From contig JAPLPK010000053.1 of the NCBI GenBank assembly GCA_026400275.1, positions 1-60,323 on the forward strand: 60,323 nucleotides of DNA, in the 5' to 3' direction. Numbering within the stretch: the stretch's first letter is position 1; each line of letters opens with the position of its first letter. Origin of the DNA: Burkholderiales bacterium. GTDB lineage: Bacteria > Pseudomonadota > Gammaproteobacteria > Burkholderiales > Burkholderiaceae_C. Under the pieces are notes generated by a model, which worked only from the letters and a program-made list of their open reading frames with translations, was not told the DNA's origin and searched no databases. Shown here in pieces: positions 8,687 through 17,961 of this stretch. The position numbers and the translations under genes were made by a program.

Positions 8687-9910
8687 TTAGCGCGGCGTGG
8701 TCACGCGGTCGCCAATCTTGACGCCCGACTTGATTTCCAGGATGAGTCCATAAGACAGCCGCTCGAATGGGCGGAACACCATCAGCAGGCCGTTGTTTTC
8801 GTCGGGCAGCTTGATGTCAGCTTTGCTGGGGTCGGTTTTGTCCAGCATGCGCGGGCCATCGGACAGCAGCGACAGCACATGGCCGCGCTCTATACCGTCT
8901 TTGGTGCCACGGTTGATGACCACGATCTGGTTTTGTGCCGCATTGGTCACGGCGCTGCCATAGACCGAAACAATCCGTCCATCGACGGCGCTGGCGGGTG
9001 CCCGTGGCACGAAATTCAGCAGCTCACGCTCGGGCTCGGTTACCAGGCGGTCACCGATGCTGATTTCCTCCTTGGTCGACACAATATCGAGGCTGGCGGG
9101 GACCACATCCAGCAGTGGCTTGCCGTCACGGTCCTTGTCCTTGGACACCTGTGTGCTTTCGCTGGTAAGCAAAGCCGCCTTGCCGACGAACTGGGCTTCG
9201 TAGCCCAGAATTTCCTGGGTGCCGGGGTCCCTGAGAGGCGTGGCGTTGCGGAACACGCGGAAGTTCAGGGGCTTGCCGCGCGCGTCGCTCAGCGGTGCGT
9301 TGGCTGGGCCACGTGCATAGGCGCGGTCGCCACGGCTCACCAGCACACGGTCTTCCTGGGTGGCGACGATGCGAGGGGCTTGCTCTAGCGTGGTGGCATC
9401 AATGATCAATGGTTCGGCCAGAAAGGGCTCGATCAAATGGGTCTTGAGTGTCGGCAGGGCGTTGTCCGAAAGTAGCTCGCTACGTGTGCGCGGCGACAAC
9501 CGCACGGTCTGGGCCACGTCGCCGGTTGGTACTGCACCGGCTTGCAGCATGGCACGGCCGTCCTTCTTCACCAGACGCAGTTCCTGGCCGGGGTAGATGC
9601 GGTGCGGGTTGCGGATTTCCTGCTGGTTCATGCCCCACAGTTCAGGCCAGCGCCAGGGGCTGGTCAAGAACAGGCCAGAAATGGCCCACAGCGTGTCGCC
9701 GGTCTTTACGGTGTAGCGGTCCGGGGCATTGGGGGCCAGGGCGCTGAGCGGTACACCAGCCTGGGCTACCTCGTTGGCGGTGGCCTGCTGGGTGGGTGAA
9801 ATGGGGTAGTTCTGTGCCTGTGCAGTGGTACCTAGCATGCTGGCGCAAAGCGCCATTCCCGTCGATGCCAGGGCCCAACGTGCCCCCACTCCCGCCATCA
9901 TGTATTTCAT
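8687..9910 (-). CDS. Secreted LysM peptidoglycan-binding domain protein
   Basis: A 407-residue exported protein. It has a signal peptide (hydrophobic stretch then LGTTAQA, cleavage near residue 33) and a LysM domain soon after (YTVKTGDTLWAISGLF to IYPGQELRLV, about residues 64-115). A long C-terminal region of unknown fold follows. LysM binds peptidoglycan, so a periplasmic cell-wall role is expected. I use the ATG at 9910; GTG codons slightly upstream are possible. The gene diverges from def and precedes dprA, the common Burkholderiales arrangement. The precise function is unknown. Confidence 0.9.
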   Translation of the reverse strand: MKYMMAGVGARWALASTGMALCASMLGTTAQAQNYPISPTQQATANEVAQAGVPLSALAPNAPDRYTVKTGDTLWAISGLFLTSPWRWPELWGMNQQEIRNPHRIYPGQELRLVKKDGRAMLQAGAVPTGDVAQTVRLSPRTRSELLSDNALPTLKTHLIEPFLAEPLIIDATTLEQAPRIVATQEDRVLVSRGDRAYARGPANAPLSDARGKPLNFRVFRNATPLRDPGTQEILGYEAQFVGKAALLTSESTQVSKDKDRDGKPLLDVVPASLDIVSTKEEISIGDRLVTEPERELLNFVPRAPASAVDGRIVSVYGSAVTNAAQNQIVVINRGTKDGIERGHVLSLLSDGPRMLDKTDPSKADIKLPDENNGLLMVFRPFERLSYGLILEIKSGVKIGDRVTTPR

Positions 9911-10172
9911 ATGTTGTTGCACCACAAATGCCCGCCTGGTGGGCCGCTGCCCCGGCTGGAGCGGCTCCCTTGCAGGGCGGAAAACTTAGTCAAATTACGC
10001 GCGATTCTGCGCCCAAGCCCCTGCTTGGGCAACGAATATCCGGCAGGGGCCGCTCCCCGTGTCCTAAAAGTAGCGAAAATAGCTACACACGACATACCGA
10101 ATTCCAGACTGAACAGCCCCGGGCTTTTCGGCCTGGCTTTCAGTATGTCTTCGACATTTTCGGTGAGATTCC

Positions 10173-10694
10173 ATGGCGCTACTTTCAATTCTTCAATATC
10201 CAGATCCCAAACTGCACACCTTAGCACGACCGGTTGCTGCGGTGGATGCGCGCATCCGTTCCTTGATCCAGGACATGCTTGAAACCATGTACGACGCCAA
10301 CGGCATCGGCCTGGCGGCGACCCAGGTGAATGTGCATGAGCGCCTGGTCGTGATCGACGTGTCCGAAGAGCGCAATGAGCCTCTGGTGCTGATCAACCCC
10401 GATATCGTTTGGGCCAGCGAAGAGCGCGTGGTGAACGACGAAGGTTGCCTGTCTGTGCCGGGTATCTATGACGGCGTGGAGCGTTCCACCCAGGTCAAGG
10501 TGTCGGCGCTGGATGGCGAGGGCGTGGTGCGCACCATCGAGGCCGAGGGACTGCTGGCCGTTTGCATCCAGCACGAGATGGACCACCTCAAGGGCAAGGT
10601 GTTTGTGGAATACCTGTCGCCGCTCAAGCGCAACCGCATCAAGAGCAAGATGCTCAAGACACGGCGCGCGCTGGGCAAGTCGGACGAGGCTTGA
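10173..10694 (+). CDS. def: Peptide deformylase
   Basis: Removes the formyl group from N-terminal formyl-methionine of new proteins. The 173-residue length is normal. All three metal/catalytic motifs are intact: GIGLAATQ (motif 1), EGCLSVPG with the metal-binding Cys (motif 2), and QHEMDHLKG with the two metal-binding His and catalytic Glu (motif 3). The stop codon overlaps the start of fmt by one base, so this is the classic def-fmt pair that removes and adds the same formyl group. Confidence 0.98.
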   Translation: MALLSILQYPDPKLHTLARPVAAVDARIRSLIQDMLETMYDANGIGLAATQVNVHERLVVIDVSEERNEPLVLINPDIVWASEERVVNDEGCLSVPGIYDGVERSTQVKVSALDGEGVVRTIEAEGLLAVCIQHEMDHLKGKVFVEYLSPLKRNRIKSKMLKTRRALGKSDEA

Positions 10695-11659
10695 TGCGCA
10701 TCATTTTTGCGGGCACACCCGAATTCGCCCGGGTGGCCCTGGAGGCCTTGCAGGCTGCGGGCCATGAGATCGTGCTGGCGCTGACCCAGCCGGACCGCCC
10801 CGCCGGCCGTGGCATGAAGTTGCAGGCCTCGCCTGTCAAGCAGCATGCGGTGGCCCATGGCATTCCCGTGGCCCAGCCGCGCAGCCTGCGCCTGGATGGC
10901 AAATACCCGGAAGACGCGGCCGAAGCCCAGCGCCTGTTGCAGGCTGCGAAGGCCGACGTGATGGTGGTAGTGGCTTACGGGCTGATCCTGCCGCAGTGGG
11001 TATTGGATTTGCCACGTACCGGTTGTTTGAACATCCACGCCAGCCTGCTGCCGCGCTGGCGCGGCGCAGCGCCGATCCACCGGGCCATAGAGGCGGGCGA
11101 CGCCGTCACGGGCGTGACCATCATGCAAATGGATGCCGGGCTGGATACGGGCGATATGCTGCTGGTCGAGTCCCTGCCCATCTTGGACAGCGACACCACC
11201 GGCAGCCTGCACGACAAGCTAGCGGCGCTGGGCGGCCGCATGGTGGTGCAGGCGCTGGCACAGCTACCCGACCTGGTACGTACGGTGCAGCCGGAAGAAG
11301 GTGTTTGTTACGCCCACAAGATAGAGAAGCGCGAAGCCGCGATCGACTGGACGCAGGACGCCAAGACTATTGTTCGCCGTATCCGCGCATTCAACCCCTT
11401 CCCCGGCGCGGCGACGCTGCTGGGCGGCGAGAGCCTGAAAGTCTGGTCAGCCTCGGTGTCGGATGCACCTGCACCCGTCGGACTGGTTTGTGGGTCAATT
11501 TGTGCTCTGACGCAGGAATACATTGCGGTAGCAGCTATGAATTCTGTAGTACACATCCATGAATTGCAGCGTCCGGGCGGTAAGCGCCTGCCGGTGGCCG
11601 AGTTCCTCCGTGGGGCCGATCTGCAGCTGGGCATGGCGTTTGAGGCGGTGGCGGCCTGA
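10694..11659 (+). CDS. fmt: Methionyl-tRNA formyltransferase
   Basis: Formylates initiator Met-tRNA using 10-formyltetrahydrofolate. The 321 residues begin [12 protein letters not shown]. The catalytic-domain signature [14 protein letters not shown] and the C-terminal domain ([20 protein letters not shown]) are present. The start ATG overlaps the def stop. Within the C-terminal domain, residues ~270-286 ([16 protein letters not shown]) are encoded by a palindromic repeat copy that replaces the usual family sequence without breaking the frame. The stop overlaps the azlC start, so translation is probably coupled through four genes. Confidence 0.97.
   Translation: MRIIFAGTPEFARVALEALQAAGHEIVLALTQPDRPAGRGMKLQASPVKQHAVAHGIPVAQPRSLRLDGKYPEDAAEAQRLLQAAKADVMVVVAYGLILPQWVLDLPRTGCLNIHASLLPRWRGAAPIHRAIEAGDAVTGVTIMQMDAGLDTGDMLLVESLPILDSDTTGSLHDKLAALGGRMVVQALAQLPDLVRTVQPEEGVCYAHKIEKREAAIDWTQDAKTIVRRIRAFNPFPGAATLLGGESLKVWSASVSDAPAPVGLVCGSICALTQEYIAVAAMNSVVHIHELQRPGGKRLPVAEFLRGADLQLGMAFEAVAA
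11503..11549 (+). repeat. Palindromic repeat copy R3, in frame inside fmt
   Basis: Recognised by GCTCTGACGCAGGAATAC, GCGGTAGCAGCTATGAA and the tail TTCTGTAG. It has the same strand and reading phase as the copies inside the glycan ligase (R8) and the M48 protease (R9). It encodes residues ~270-286 of Fmt. Confidence 0.7.
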
Positions 11660-12393
11660 TGTTCTTGCAGCGCGCGAACCGCGTCCACGCCGAGTTCCGG
11701 GTGGGCGCTGCTGAGATGTGGCCGCAGGCGCCTGGAATGGCGGCCTGGGGCCTGATGACTGGCGTGGCCATGGCCAAATCTGGCATGGGCATGCTGGAGG
11801 CCTTGTTCATGGCCTTGACCGTGTTTGCAGGCAGTTCCCAGCTGGCGGCCACACCCCTGCTGGTGGCCGGCGCGCCGGCCTGGGTGGTACTGGCCACGGC
11901 GTTTTGCGTCAACCTGCGCTTCGTGGTGTTCAGCCTGCACCTGCGAGCCTACCTGGTGCATCTGCCCTGGCTGGAGCGCATCAGCCACGGCTATCTGACA
12001 ACCGACATGACCTACGTGTTGTTCACCCGGCGCTTCCAGCACCCGGCGGAAGACGCCGCCGGGCGGCGCGCCCAGGAGGCCTATCTGGCGGGCAGCAACA
12101 GCGTCACCTGGGTTAGCTGGATGCTGCCCAGCATCGTGGGCATTGTGTTGGCCAACTTCATCCCCACCGCCTGGGGGCTGGGTTTTGCCGGGATTTTGTG
12201 CTTGCTGGGCATACAGTGCTCGCTGGCAACCACACGTTTGCGCCTGCTGTCGGCGGCGGTGGCTGCGATTGCGGCGGTAGTGGCCTATACCCTGCCGTTC
12301 AAGCTGAACATCGTGGTGGCGATTGCGGTGGCGGTGTTGATCTGCCTGGGCGCCGAGAAGCTGCGCCCAGCACCTGCCGGGACCGCTACATGA
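11659..12393 (+). CDS. azlC: AzlC family branched-chain amino acid exporter, large subunit
   Basis: Inner-membrane protein of 244 residues with six or more hydrophobic helices. It carries the AzlC hallmarks: the small-residue helix after WPQAPGMAAWGLMTGVAM, the GSSQLAATPLLVAG segment and NLRFVVFSLHL. AzlC with AzlD forms a branched-chain amino acid exporter. The start ATG overlaps the fmt stop by one base and its own stop overlaps azlD by 4 bp. This gives a tight def-fmt-azlC-azlD transcription unit. The substrate is inferred from the family only. Confidence 0.9.
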   Translation: MFLQRANRVHAEFRVGAAEMWPQAPGMAAWGLMTGVAMAKSGMGMLEALFMALTVFAGSSQLAATPLLVAGAPAWVVLATAFCVNLRFVVFSLHLRAYLVHLPWLERISHGYLTTDMTYVLFTRRFQHPAEDAAGRRAQEAYLAGSNSVTWVSWMLPSIVGIVLANFIPTAWGLGFAGILCLLGIQCSLATTRLRLLSAAVAAIAAVVAYTLPFKLNIVVAIAVAVLICLGAEKLRPAPAGTAT

Positions 12394-12728
12394 ACGCTGA
12401 CATCGATTTCCACACCCTGGCCATCATCTGCGGCCTGGCCTGCGTGACCGTGTTGACGCGCTGCTTTTTCTTCCTGTCCAGCAAGAGCTGGAGCCTGCCC
12501 GCCTGGATGCTGCGGGGCTTGCAATACGCGCCGATTGCCGCCCTGTCGGCCGTGGTGCTGCCCGAGATCGTGATGGCGCAAGGCCATCTGATCACCACCT
12601 GGATGGACGCCCGCGTGTTTGGCGCGGCGGCCGGGGCGCTGCTGTATTTCTGGCGGCGCGACGTGTTGTTGACCATCGTGGCCGGCATGGCCGTGTACCT
12701 GCCGTTGCATCTGGGGTTAGGCTGGTAA
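12390..12728 (+). CDS. azlD: AzlD family branched-chain amino acid exporter, small subunit
   Basis: A 112-residue membrane protein with three or four helices. It carries the AzlD-type sequence VTVLTRCFFFL and LRGLQYAPIAALSAVVLPE. It is the small partner of AzlC, and the 4-bp overlap with azlC (ATG at 12390) suggests coupled translation and 1:1 assembly. Longer upstream starts would run inside azlC and are not plausible. It ends 12 bp before the convergent anti-sigma gene, with no evident terminator between. Confidence 0.9.
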   Translation: MNADIDFHTLAIICGLACVTVLTRCFFFLSSKSWSLPAWMLRGLQYAPIAALSAVVLPEIVMAQGHLITTWMDARVFGAAAGALLYFWRRDVLLTIVAGMAVYLPLHLGLGW

Positions 12729-12739
12729 GCCCAGCGTTC

Positions 12740-13522
12740 CTAAATCACCTTCTGAATCAGCGCCCCCTTGAACAGCACGGGGCCGGTGGGGCCTCCCTGC
12801 CCGGGTACGCCGCCCTTGGGCTCCAGGCTGATCGCCAGGGTCGGGATTTCCTTCACGTCGCCTTCGCCGGCCGTCAGCTGCAACAGCTTGTCGCGCCCCA
12901 GTACTCCCAGAGAGCGCGGGCTGCCCGCCGGTGGTAGGGCCCACAGCTGCAGAGATTTGTCGCCTGCCTCCTGGAAGCCTCCCACGCGTTGCAGCACCAG
13001 CTTGTGGTTTTTGGGGTCGAACGTCACCAACATGGATGCTGCAGCGGCGTTGTCTTGCAGCACCGCTACGTATTCGATTTGCGGTGCGGCCTGTATTTGC
13101 GTTTGTAGGGATGCAATCTGGCCGGTCAAGTGCTGCTGCTGGTTCAGGCCCACCACAACAGCCACCGCAGCTGTGGCAACGCCAGCAAAAGTTGCGCCGC
13201 GCCAGAGCAGCAGATTGCGCAACCAGCCGCCGGGGTCGGCCGGTGTCGTGACGGGGACGCGAGCGTTCAGCATGGCTTGTTGCTCCTGTTCGGCGCGCAG
13301 CAAGTTGTCTATGCGCGTCCAGACGGCGGCAGCGGGCGCTGCCTGCTGCTGGAGTTCGGCCACGCTGCCCAGGCGGGACTGCCAGATCAGCGCAGCTGCG
13401 CGCACGGGGGCTTGCTCGCGCGCCAGGGTTTCAAAGCGGCGGCGGGCGCCTGCGCGCAGGGTGCCCAGGGCGTAGCTGGCCGCCAGGCGGTCCAAGAGTT
13501 CGGGGTGTTGGGGAAGATGCAT
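12740..13522 (-). CDS. Anti-sigma factor, RskA-type
   Basis: A 260-residue membrane anti-sigma factor that should hold the adjacent ECF sigma factor inactive. The N-terminal cytoplasmic part starts MHLPQHPELLDRLAASYALG, the anti-sigma-K-like zone. One membrane helix follows at about residues 115-137 (GATFAGVATAAVAVVVGL). The C-terminal RskA-like periplasmic domain includes KSLQLWALPPAGSPRSLGVL. I chose the ATG at 13522, 19 bp after the sigma gene stop, because the protein then begins at the conserved part. It is co-directional with and immediately downstream of the sigma gene, as expected for the pair. Confidence 0.9.
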   Translation of the reverse strand: MHLPQHPELLDRLAASYALGTLRAGARRRFETLAREQAPVRAAALIWQSRLGSVAELQQQAAPAAAVWTRIDNLLRAEQEQQAMLNARVPVTTPADPGGWLRNLLLWRGATFAGVATAAVAVVVGLNQQQHLTGQIASLQTQIQAAPQIEYVAVLQDNAAAASMLVTFDPKNHKLVLQRVGGFQEAGDKSLQLWALPPAGSPRSLGVLGRDKLLQLTAGEGDVKEIPTLAISLEPKGGVPGQGGPTGPVLFKGALIQKVI

Positions 13523-13541
13523 GGTTAGGTTCTCAGGCAAC

Positions 13542-14135
13542 TCAGGCAAACCGCGCCATACACACGCGCAGTTGTTCCAGTCCACGGCGTATCCAGCTCT
13601 TTACCGAGCCTAGCGGCAGGCGCAGTTGCTCCGCCAGTTCGCTGTGGCTGAGGTCGCGCAGATAGGCCAGGCTGACCAGCTCGCGCTGGCGCTGGTCCAG
13701 CCGTGTCATGCACTGGTGCAGCGCCCAGGCCTGCTGGCTGGCCTGGGCCGTGTCCATGGGGTTGGGGCTGTCGCCGTCCAGCGTGTCCGCCAAGACCTCG
13801 TCCAGCTCCTGGGTGATGTTGCTGCGATCTGCCGTGCGGCGGCGCAAAAAGTCCAACCCGCGGCTGCGCACGATCAGGCCCATCCAGGCCAGGGGTGGAC
13901 TCAGAGACGCCCGGTAGCTACCGGCCGATCGCCAGATGGTCATATAGGCTTCTTGCAGCACGTCTTCAGCCCATTCGCGTTTGCCCACAACCCGCATCGC
14001 CAGCCCGTAGAGCTTGGACGAGGTGTGCTCGTAAAGCTCTTTCAGCGCCGGCGCCTCCTGAGCGGCGATGCGGTCCAGCAAGGCCATAAGGGCGTGGTCC
14101 GGGTTGGCGGAAGAATTGGGGTCGTTGGGGTTCAT
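13542..14135 (-). CDS. ECF RNA polymerase sigma factor (SigK-like)
   Basis: A 197-residue extracytoplasmic-function sigma factor. Region 2 is clear (LYGLAMRVVGKREWAEDVLQ, followed by AYMTIW) and region 4 is a helix-turn-helix (LRDLSHSELAEQLRLPLGSV then KSWIRRGLEQLR). I take the ATG at 14135; an ATG 15 codons upstream is possible. It precedes its anti-sigma gene by 19 bp. Such sigma/RskA pairs usually respond to envelope or oxidative stress, but the signal and targets here are unknown. Confidence 0.93.
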   Translation of the reverse strand: MNPNDPNSSANPDHALMALLDRIAAQEAPALKELYEHTSSKLYGLAMRVVGKREWAEDVLQEAYMTIWRSAGSYRASLSPPLAWMGLIVRSRGLDFLRRRTADRSNITQELDEVLADTLDGDSPNPMDTAQASQQAWALHQCMTRLDQRQRELVSLAYLRDLSHSELAEQLRLPLGSVKSWIRRGLEQLRVCMARFA

Positions 14136-14338
14136 GGAAGGGCATTGTGGGGCAGATGTGCATTGGCACGGTCTTGGCATGAATACGGAGCCGCAGTGTG
14201 TTTAGATGCACAGGCTTTAACCTGATTAAAAAAATCGGGTAATAACATCCACTTACATGCGGCCTGCGTATAGCGTATGGGAGCCACGTGTTGTGTTGGC
14301 CCAGCCCCCTATCTCCTTTCTGCAATGACTTTCCCTCT

Positions 14339-14773
14339 ATGAGCACTATCCCTGGCAAGCCCGTACGCTGGCGTGGTTTGAGCCTGCGCCGCGCCGGTAT
14401 CTACGCTGCGGTGGTGGCCGTGGCCGGCGCCCTATTTTTGCTGGTGGACCAGCGTGTGCAGGCCCAGTCCGTGCAACGCGGCCAGACGGTGTATGCGGCG
14501 CAGTGCATGGCCTGTCACAGCCTTGATGACAACCGTACCGGCCCCAGGCACCGTGACGTGTTGAACCGTCGCGCTGGCAGTGTGCCGGGCTTCGACTACT
14601 CACCCGCTTTACGCAACAGCCATCTGGTGTGGACGCCTGAGCATCTATTGGCTTGGCTGAAGGACCCCGAGGCGTTGATTCCCGGCCAGGCGATGGATTT
14701 CCAACTAGAGCAGGCGCGTGACCGGGAAGACGTGGTGGCCTACTTGGCCAGTGTCAAAGTGCCAGGCCCGTAG
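14339..14773 (+). CDS. Membrane-anchored c-type cytochrome
   Basis: A 144-residue monohaem cytochrome c. An N-terminal hydrophobic helix (about residues 19-36, IYAAVVAVAGALFLLVD) acts as anchor or signal. The haem-binding motif CMACH follows at about residue 63, and a Met in GQAMDF is the likely sixth ligand near residue 120. The end of the domain, DREDVVAYLASVK, is typical of small class I cytochromes. It should carry electrons in the periplasm. It diverges from the sigma factor gene; the partner enzyme is not evident. Confidence 0.88.
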   Translation: MSTIPGKPVRWRGLSLRRAGIYAAVVAVAGALFLLVDQRVQAQSVQRGQTVYAAQCMACHSLDDNRTGPRHRDVLNRRAGSVPGFDYSPALRNSHLVWTPEHLLAWLKDPEALIPGQAMDFQLEQARDREDVVAYLASVKVPGP

Positions 14774-14895
14774 ACGTTTGCAGGTCTGGGCAGGTGAGCG
14801 GAATGCGCGCGGACGAGCCTGCTCTGTAACAAGCGGACCGGGGTGGCTTTTAGAATGCGCCACGCGACTTTTTTCACAACCAACCCAGCACTGCC

Positions 14896-16086
14896 ATGAA
14901 CGTCATCCGCTTCTCCGATCTCTGCGCCCAAGGCAAAGCCTCTGGCCAACGTGTTTTCATCCGTGCCGACCTGAACGTGCCGCAGGACGACAACGGTGCC
15001 ATCACCGAAGACACCCGCATCCGTGCATCCGTGCCCTGCATCCAGATGGCGCTGGCAGCCGGCGCTGCGGTGATGGTGACCTCGCATCTGGGGCGCCCCA
15101 CCGAGGGCGCGTTCACACCCGAGGACTCGCTGGCACCCGTAGCCAAGCGCCTGGGCGAGCTGCTGGGCCGTGAAGTGCCGCTGCTGGCCAACTGGGTGGA
15201 CGGCGTCACGGTCGCCCCCGGCCAGGTGGTGCTGTTAGAGAACTGCCGCGTGAACGTCGGCGAAAAGAAGAACAGCCCTGAGCTGGCAAAGAAAATGGCC
15301 GCCCTGTGCGACATCTTCGTCAACGATGCCTTCGGTACCGCCCATCGCGCCGAAGGCACGACCTACGGCATTGCCGAATACGCCAAGATTGCCTGCGCCG
15401 GCCCATTGCTGGCCGCCGAAATAGATGCCATCACCAAGGCCCTGGCCCAGCCCCAGCGTCCGCTGGTGGCCATTGTGGCGGGCTCCAAAGTGTCGACCAA
15501 GCTGACCATCCTCAAGAGCCTGTCCGAAAAGGTAGACCAGTTGATCGTGGGCGGCGGTATCGCCAACACCTTTATGCTGGCCGCTGGCCTGAAGATTGGC
15601 AAGTCGCTGGCCGAACCCGATCTGGTGGACCAGGCCAAGGCCGTGATCGAAGCCATGAAGGCCCGTGGCGCCGCCGTGCCGATCCCGGTCGATGTGGTGA
15701 CGGCCAAAACCTTCTCCGCTGATGCCGTAGCCACTGTGAAAGCCGCTGCTGATGTGGCCGATGACGACCTGATTCTGGACATTGGCCCACAAACTGCCGC
15801 CGCCTTGGCCACCCAACTGAAGGCTGCAGGCACCATCGTCTGGAACGGCCCTGTGGGCGTGTTTGAGTTCGACGCTTTTGCCCATGGCACCGAAACCATC
15901 GCCCGCGCGATCGCCGATAGTGCTGCGTTTTCTATAGCAGGTGGTGGAGATACCCTGGCCGCTATCGCCAAATACGGCATTGAAAACCAAGTCGGATATA
16001 TCTCCACCGGCGGCGGCGCTTTCCTGGAAATCCTGGAAGGCAAAACCTTGCCAGCGTTCGAGATCCTGCAAAAGCGCGCGGCCTGA
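14896..16086 (+). CDS. pgk: Phosphoglycerate kinase
   Basis: Glycolysis/Calvin-cycle enzyme that interconverts 1,3-bisphosphoglycerate plus ADP with 3-phosphoglycerate plus ATP. At 396 residues it is full length. The N-terminal substrate site is present ([20 protein letters not shown]), as are the lysine-rich nucleotide region ([10 protein letters not shown]) and the C-terminal glycine-rich motif ([11 protein letters not shown]). ATG start at 14896. It is apparently monocistronic, with a hairpin just after the stop. With pyk and fba downstream it forms a loose glycolytic cluster interrupted by unrelated genes. Confidence 0.98.
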   Translation: MNVIRFSDLCAQGKASGQRVFIRADLNVPQDDNGAITEDTRIRASVPCIQMALAAGAAVMVTSHLGRPTEGAFTPEDSLAPVAKRLGELLGREVPLLANWVDGVTVAPGQVVLLENCRVNVGEKKNSPELAKKMAALCDIFVNDAFGTAHRAEGTTYGIAEYAKIACAGPLLAAEIDAITKALAQPQRPLVAIVAGSKVSTKLTILKSLSEKVDQLIVGGGIANTFMLAAGLKIGKSLAEPDLVDQAKAVIEAMKARGAAVPIPVDVVTAKTFSADAVATVKAAADVADDDLILDIGPQTAAALATQLKAAGTIVWNGPVGVFEFDAFAHGTETIARAIADSAAFSIAGGGDTLAAIAKYGIENQVGYISTGGGAFLEILEGKTLPAFEILQKRAA

Positions 16087-16102
16087 TCCTCTCACGAGCC
16101 CA

Positions 16103-16132
16103 CCGCCTCGGCATTTTTGAATGCTGGGGCGG
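16103..16132 (+). terminator. Hairpin after pgk, probable terminator
   Basis: CCGCCTCGGCATT (16103-16115) pairs with AATGCTGGGGCGG (16120-16132) through 13 positions, two of them G-U, around a 4-nt loop. The tail is only CTCTT, so termination may be weak. Confidence 0.55.
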
Positions 16133-16217
16133 CTCTTCATGTTGCGGACACGCGGCGGTGTTCTACTCGTCCGCTACACGCTGAATCTTTACTTGCCGCG
16201 CTGAGGGATCGCTAAAC

Positions 16218-17951
16218 ATGTTTGAGCTGTTTCATCCGCAGGCGCGTGGCGGCAATGTGTTCGCGAAAAAACCCAACCGCTGGGACCTGGCTCTGCTTCC
16301 GTTGGTGCTGGCCATTCTGCTGGCCCTGGCGTTTGGCGCCTCGCAGATGGCTCGCCCTTTCGCCATGGGCGAAGCGCTGGAAATCTCGCTGGACCCGTCC
16401 TATCTGCCCTATTACCTGCTGCGCACCATTCTGCGCATGTTCATTGCGCTGGGCTTTTCGCTGCTGTTCAGCTTTGTCTTCGCGGCGATAGCCGCAAAGT
16501 ACCGCACGGCCGAGAAGGCCATGATCCCGATTCTGGACATTCTGCAGTCGGTGCCTATTCTCGGCTTCCAGGCGATTGCAATTGCGCCATTCATTGCACT
16601 CTTCCCGGGTAGCCTGCTGGGCGTGGAATGCGCGGCGATTTTCGCCATCTTCACGTCGCAGGCCTGGAACATGGCATTCAGCCTGTACCAGTCGATCCGC
16701 ACCGTGCCCGAAGAACTCAAGGAAGCGGCGCGGATATTCCGGCTGTCGGGTTGGCAGCGCTTCTGGCGACTGGAGTTGCCATTTGCCATGCCGGGGCTGC
16801 TGTGGAACATGATGATGTCCATGTCCGGGGGCTGGTTCTTTCTGGTGGCGGCGGAAGCAATTTCGGTGGCGAACCAGGACATCAAACTGCCAGGTATAGG
16901 CTCCTATATCGCGGTGGCGATCGAGGCAGAAAACGGCAAGGCCATCGCCTGGGCGATTGGGGCGATGCTGGCGGGCATTCTGTTGTACGACCAACTGTTC
17001 TTTCGGCCTTTGCTGGCCTGGGCCGACAAGTTTCGTTTTGAAGAGTCGCAGGGTGAAACCGCGCAGCAATCCTGGCTGCTGGACTGGATGCACCGCAGCC
17101 GCTGGATGAGCGCACTGAGCGGCCAGTTCTGGAGCTTGTTACGCGGTGCGCTAGGCTGGTTCAGTGTGCGCCACGACGGAACCGCAGTTGAGGCGCGGCC
17201 ACGCGTCCAGAACCCGCTGTGGCCGCGTATTTGGGATGGCGTGTTGCTGCTGATTGCCTTGCTGGCGGTGTACCGCCTGGTGGTGTTTGTGCACAGCGAT
17301 GTGGGCTGGGGCGAGGCCGGCCATGTGGTGGTCTTGGGCTGCATTACCTTGTTGCGGGTCATGCTACTGATCGCGCTGGCCTCGGTCGTCTGGGTGCCGG
17401 TGGCCGTGTGGATTGGTCTGCGGCCCCAATATTCGCAACGGGTACAGGCGGTGGCGCAGTTTTTGGCGGCATTTCCGGTGAACCTGATGTTCCCACTGGT
17501 GGTGTTCGTCCTGGTGACGCTGCGCTTGAACCCCAATATCTGGCTCAGCCCTTTGATGGTGTTTGGCACCCAGTGGTACATCCTGTTCAACGTGGTGGCC
17601 GGTGCCGCAACCATTCCCAACGAGCTGCGCTTGGCTGCAGACAACCTGGGCGTCAAGGGCTGGCTGAAGTGGAAGCGCATTTACCTGCCCGCCGTGTTTC
17701 CCAGCTACCTGACGGGTGCCATTACCGCCAGTGGCGGCTCCTGGAACGCTAGCATCGTGGCCGAGTACGTCACCTGGGGCAAGACCACGCTGGTGGCCGA
17801 TGGCCTGGGTAGCTACATCAAGCAAATGACCGATGCCGGCGACTTCCACCGCATTGCGCTGGGCATTGGTGTGATGTGTATTTTTGTGATGTTTTTAAAC
17901 CGATTCTTCTGGCGCAAGCTGTACCTGCTGGCCGAAGACGGCAGCCGCTAG
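16218..17951 (+). CDS. ABC transporter permease, double (fused) BPD-type
   Basis: A 577-residue inner-membrane protein made of two ABC permease halves in one chain. Each half has several helices and an EAA loop: EELKEAARIFRLSGWQRFW at about residues 156-174, and NELRLAADNLGVKGWLKWKR at about 469-488. It resembles the nitrate/sulfonate/bicarbonate branch. The next gene, 10 bp on, is its ATPase. There is no periplasmic binding protein gene beside it, which is unusual for an importer of this class. The substrate is unknown. Confidence 0.9.
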   Translation: MFELFHPQARGGNVFAKKPNRWDLALLPLVLAILLALAFGASQMARPFAMGEALEISLDPSYLPYYLLRTILRMFIALGFSLLFSFVFAAIAAKYRTAEKAMIPILDILQSVPILGFQAIAIAPFIALFPGSLLGVECAAIFAIFTSQAWNMAFSLYQSIRTVPEELKEAARIFRLSGWQRFWRLELPFAMPGLLWNMMMSMSGGWFFLVAAEAISVANQDIKLPGIGSYIAVAIEAENGKAIAWAIGAMLAGILLYDQLFFRPLLAWADKFRFEESQGETAQQSWLLDWMHRSRWMSALSGQFWSLLRGALGWFSVRHDGTAVEARPRVQNPLWPRIWDGVLLLIALLAVYRLVVFVHSDVGWGEAGHVVVLGCITLLRVMLLIALASVVWVPVAVWIGLRPQYSQRVQAVAQFLAAFPVNLMFPLVVFVLVTLRLNPNIWLSPLMVFGTQWYILFNVVAGAATIPNELRLAADNLGVKGWLKWKRIYLPAVFPSYLTGAITASGGSWNASIVAEYVTWGKTTLVADGLGSYIKQMTDAGDFHRIALGIGVMCIFVMFLNRFFWRKLYLLAEDGSR

Positions 17952-17961
17952 AGGAGCCAAG

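Noticed and set aside
9926-10172. Frames in the divergent gap between the LysM gene and def
   Set aside because: No ribosome sites or recognisable products; only a small hairpin (GTAGC/GCTAC at 10071-10088) was seen.
15918-15970. GCTAT/ATAGCAGG-like sequence in pgk as another palindrome copy
   Set aside because: The residues encoded ([11 protein letters not shown]) are the universal pgk motif, so the likeness is coincidental.
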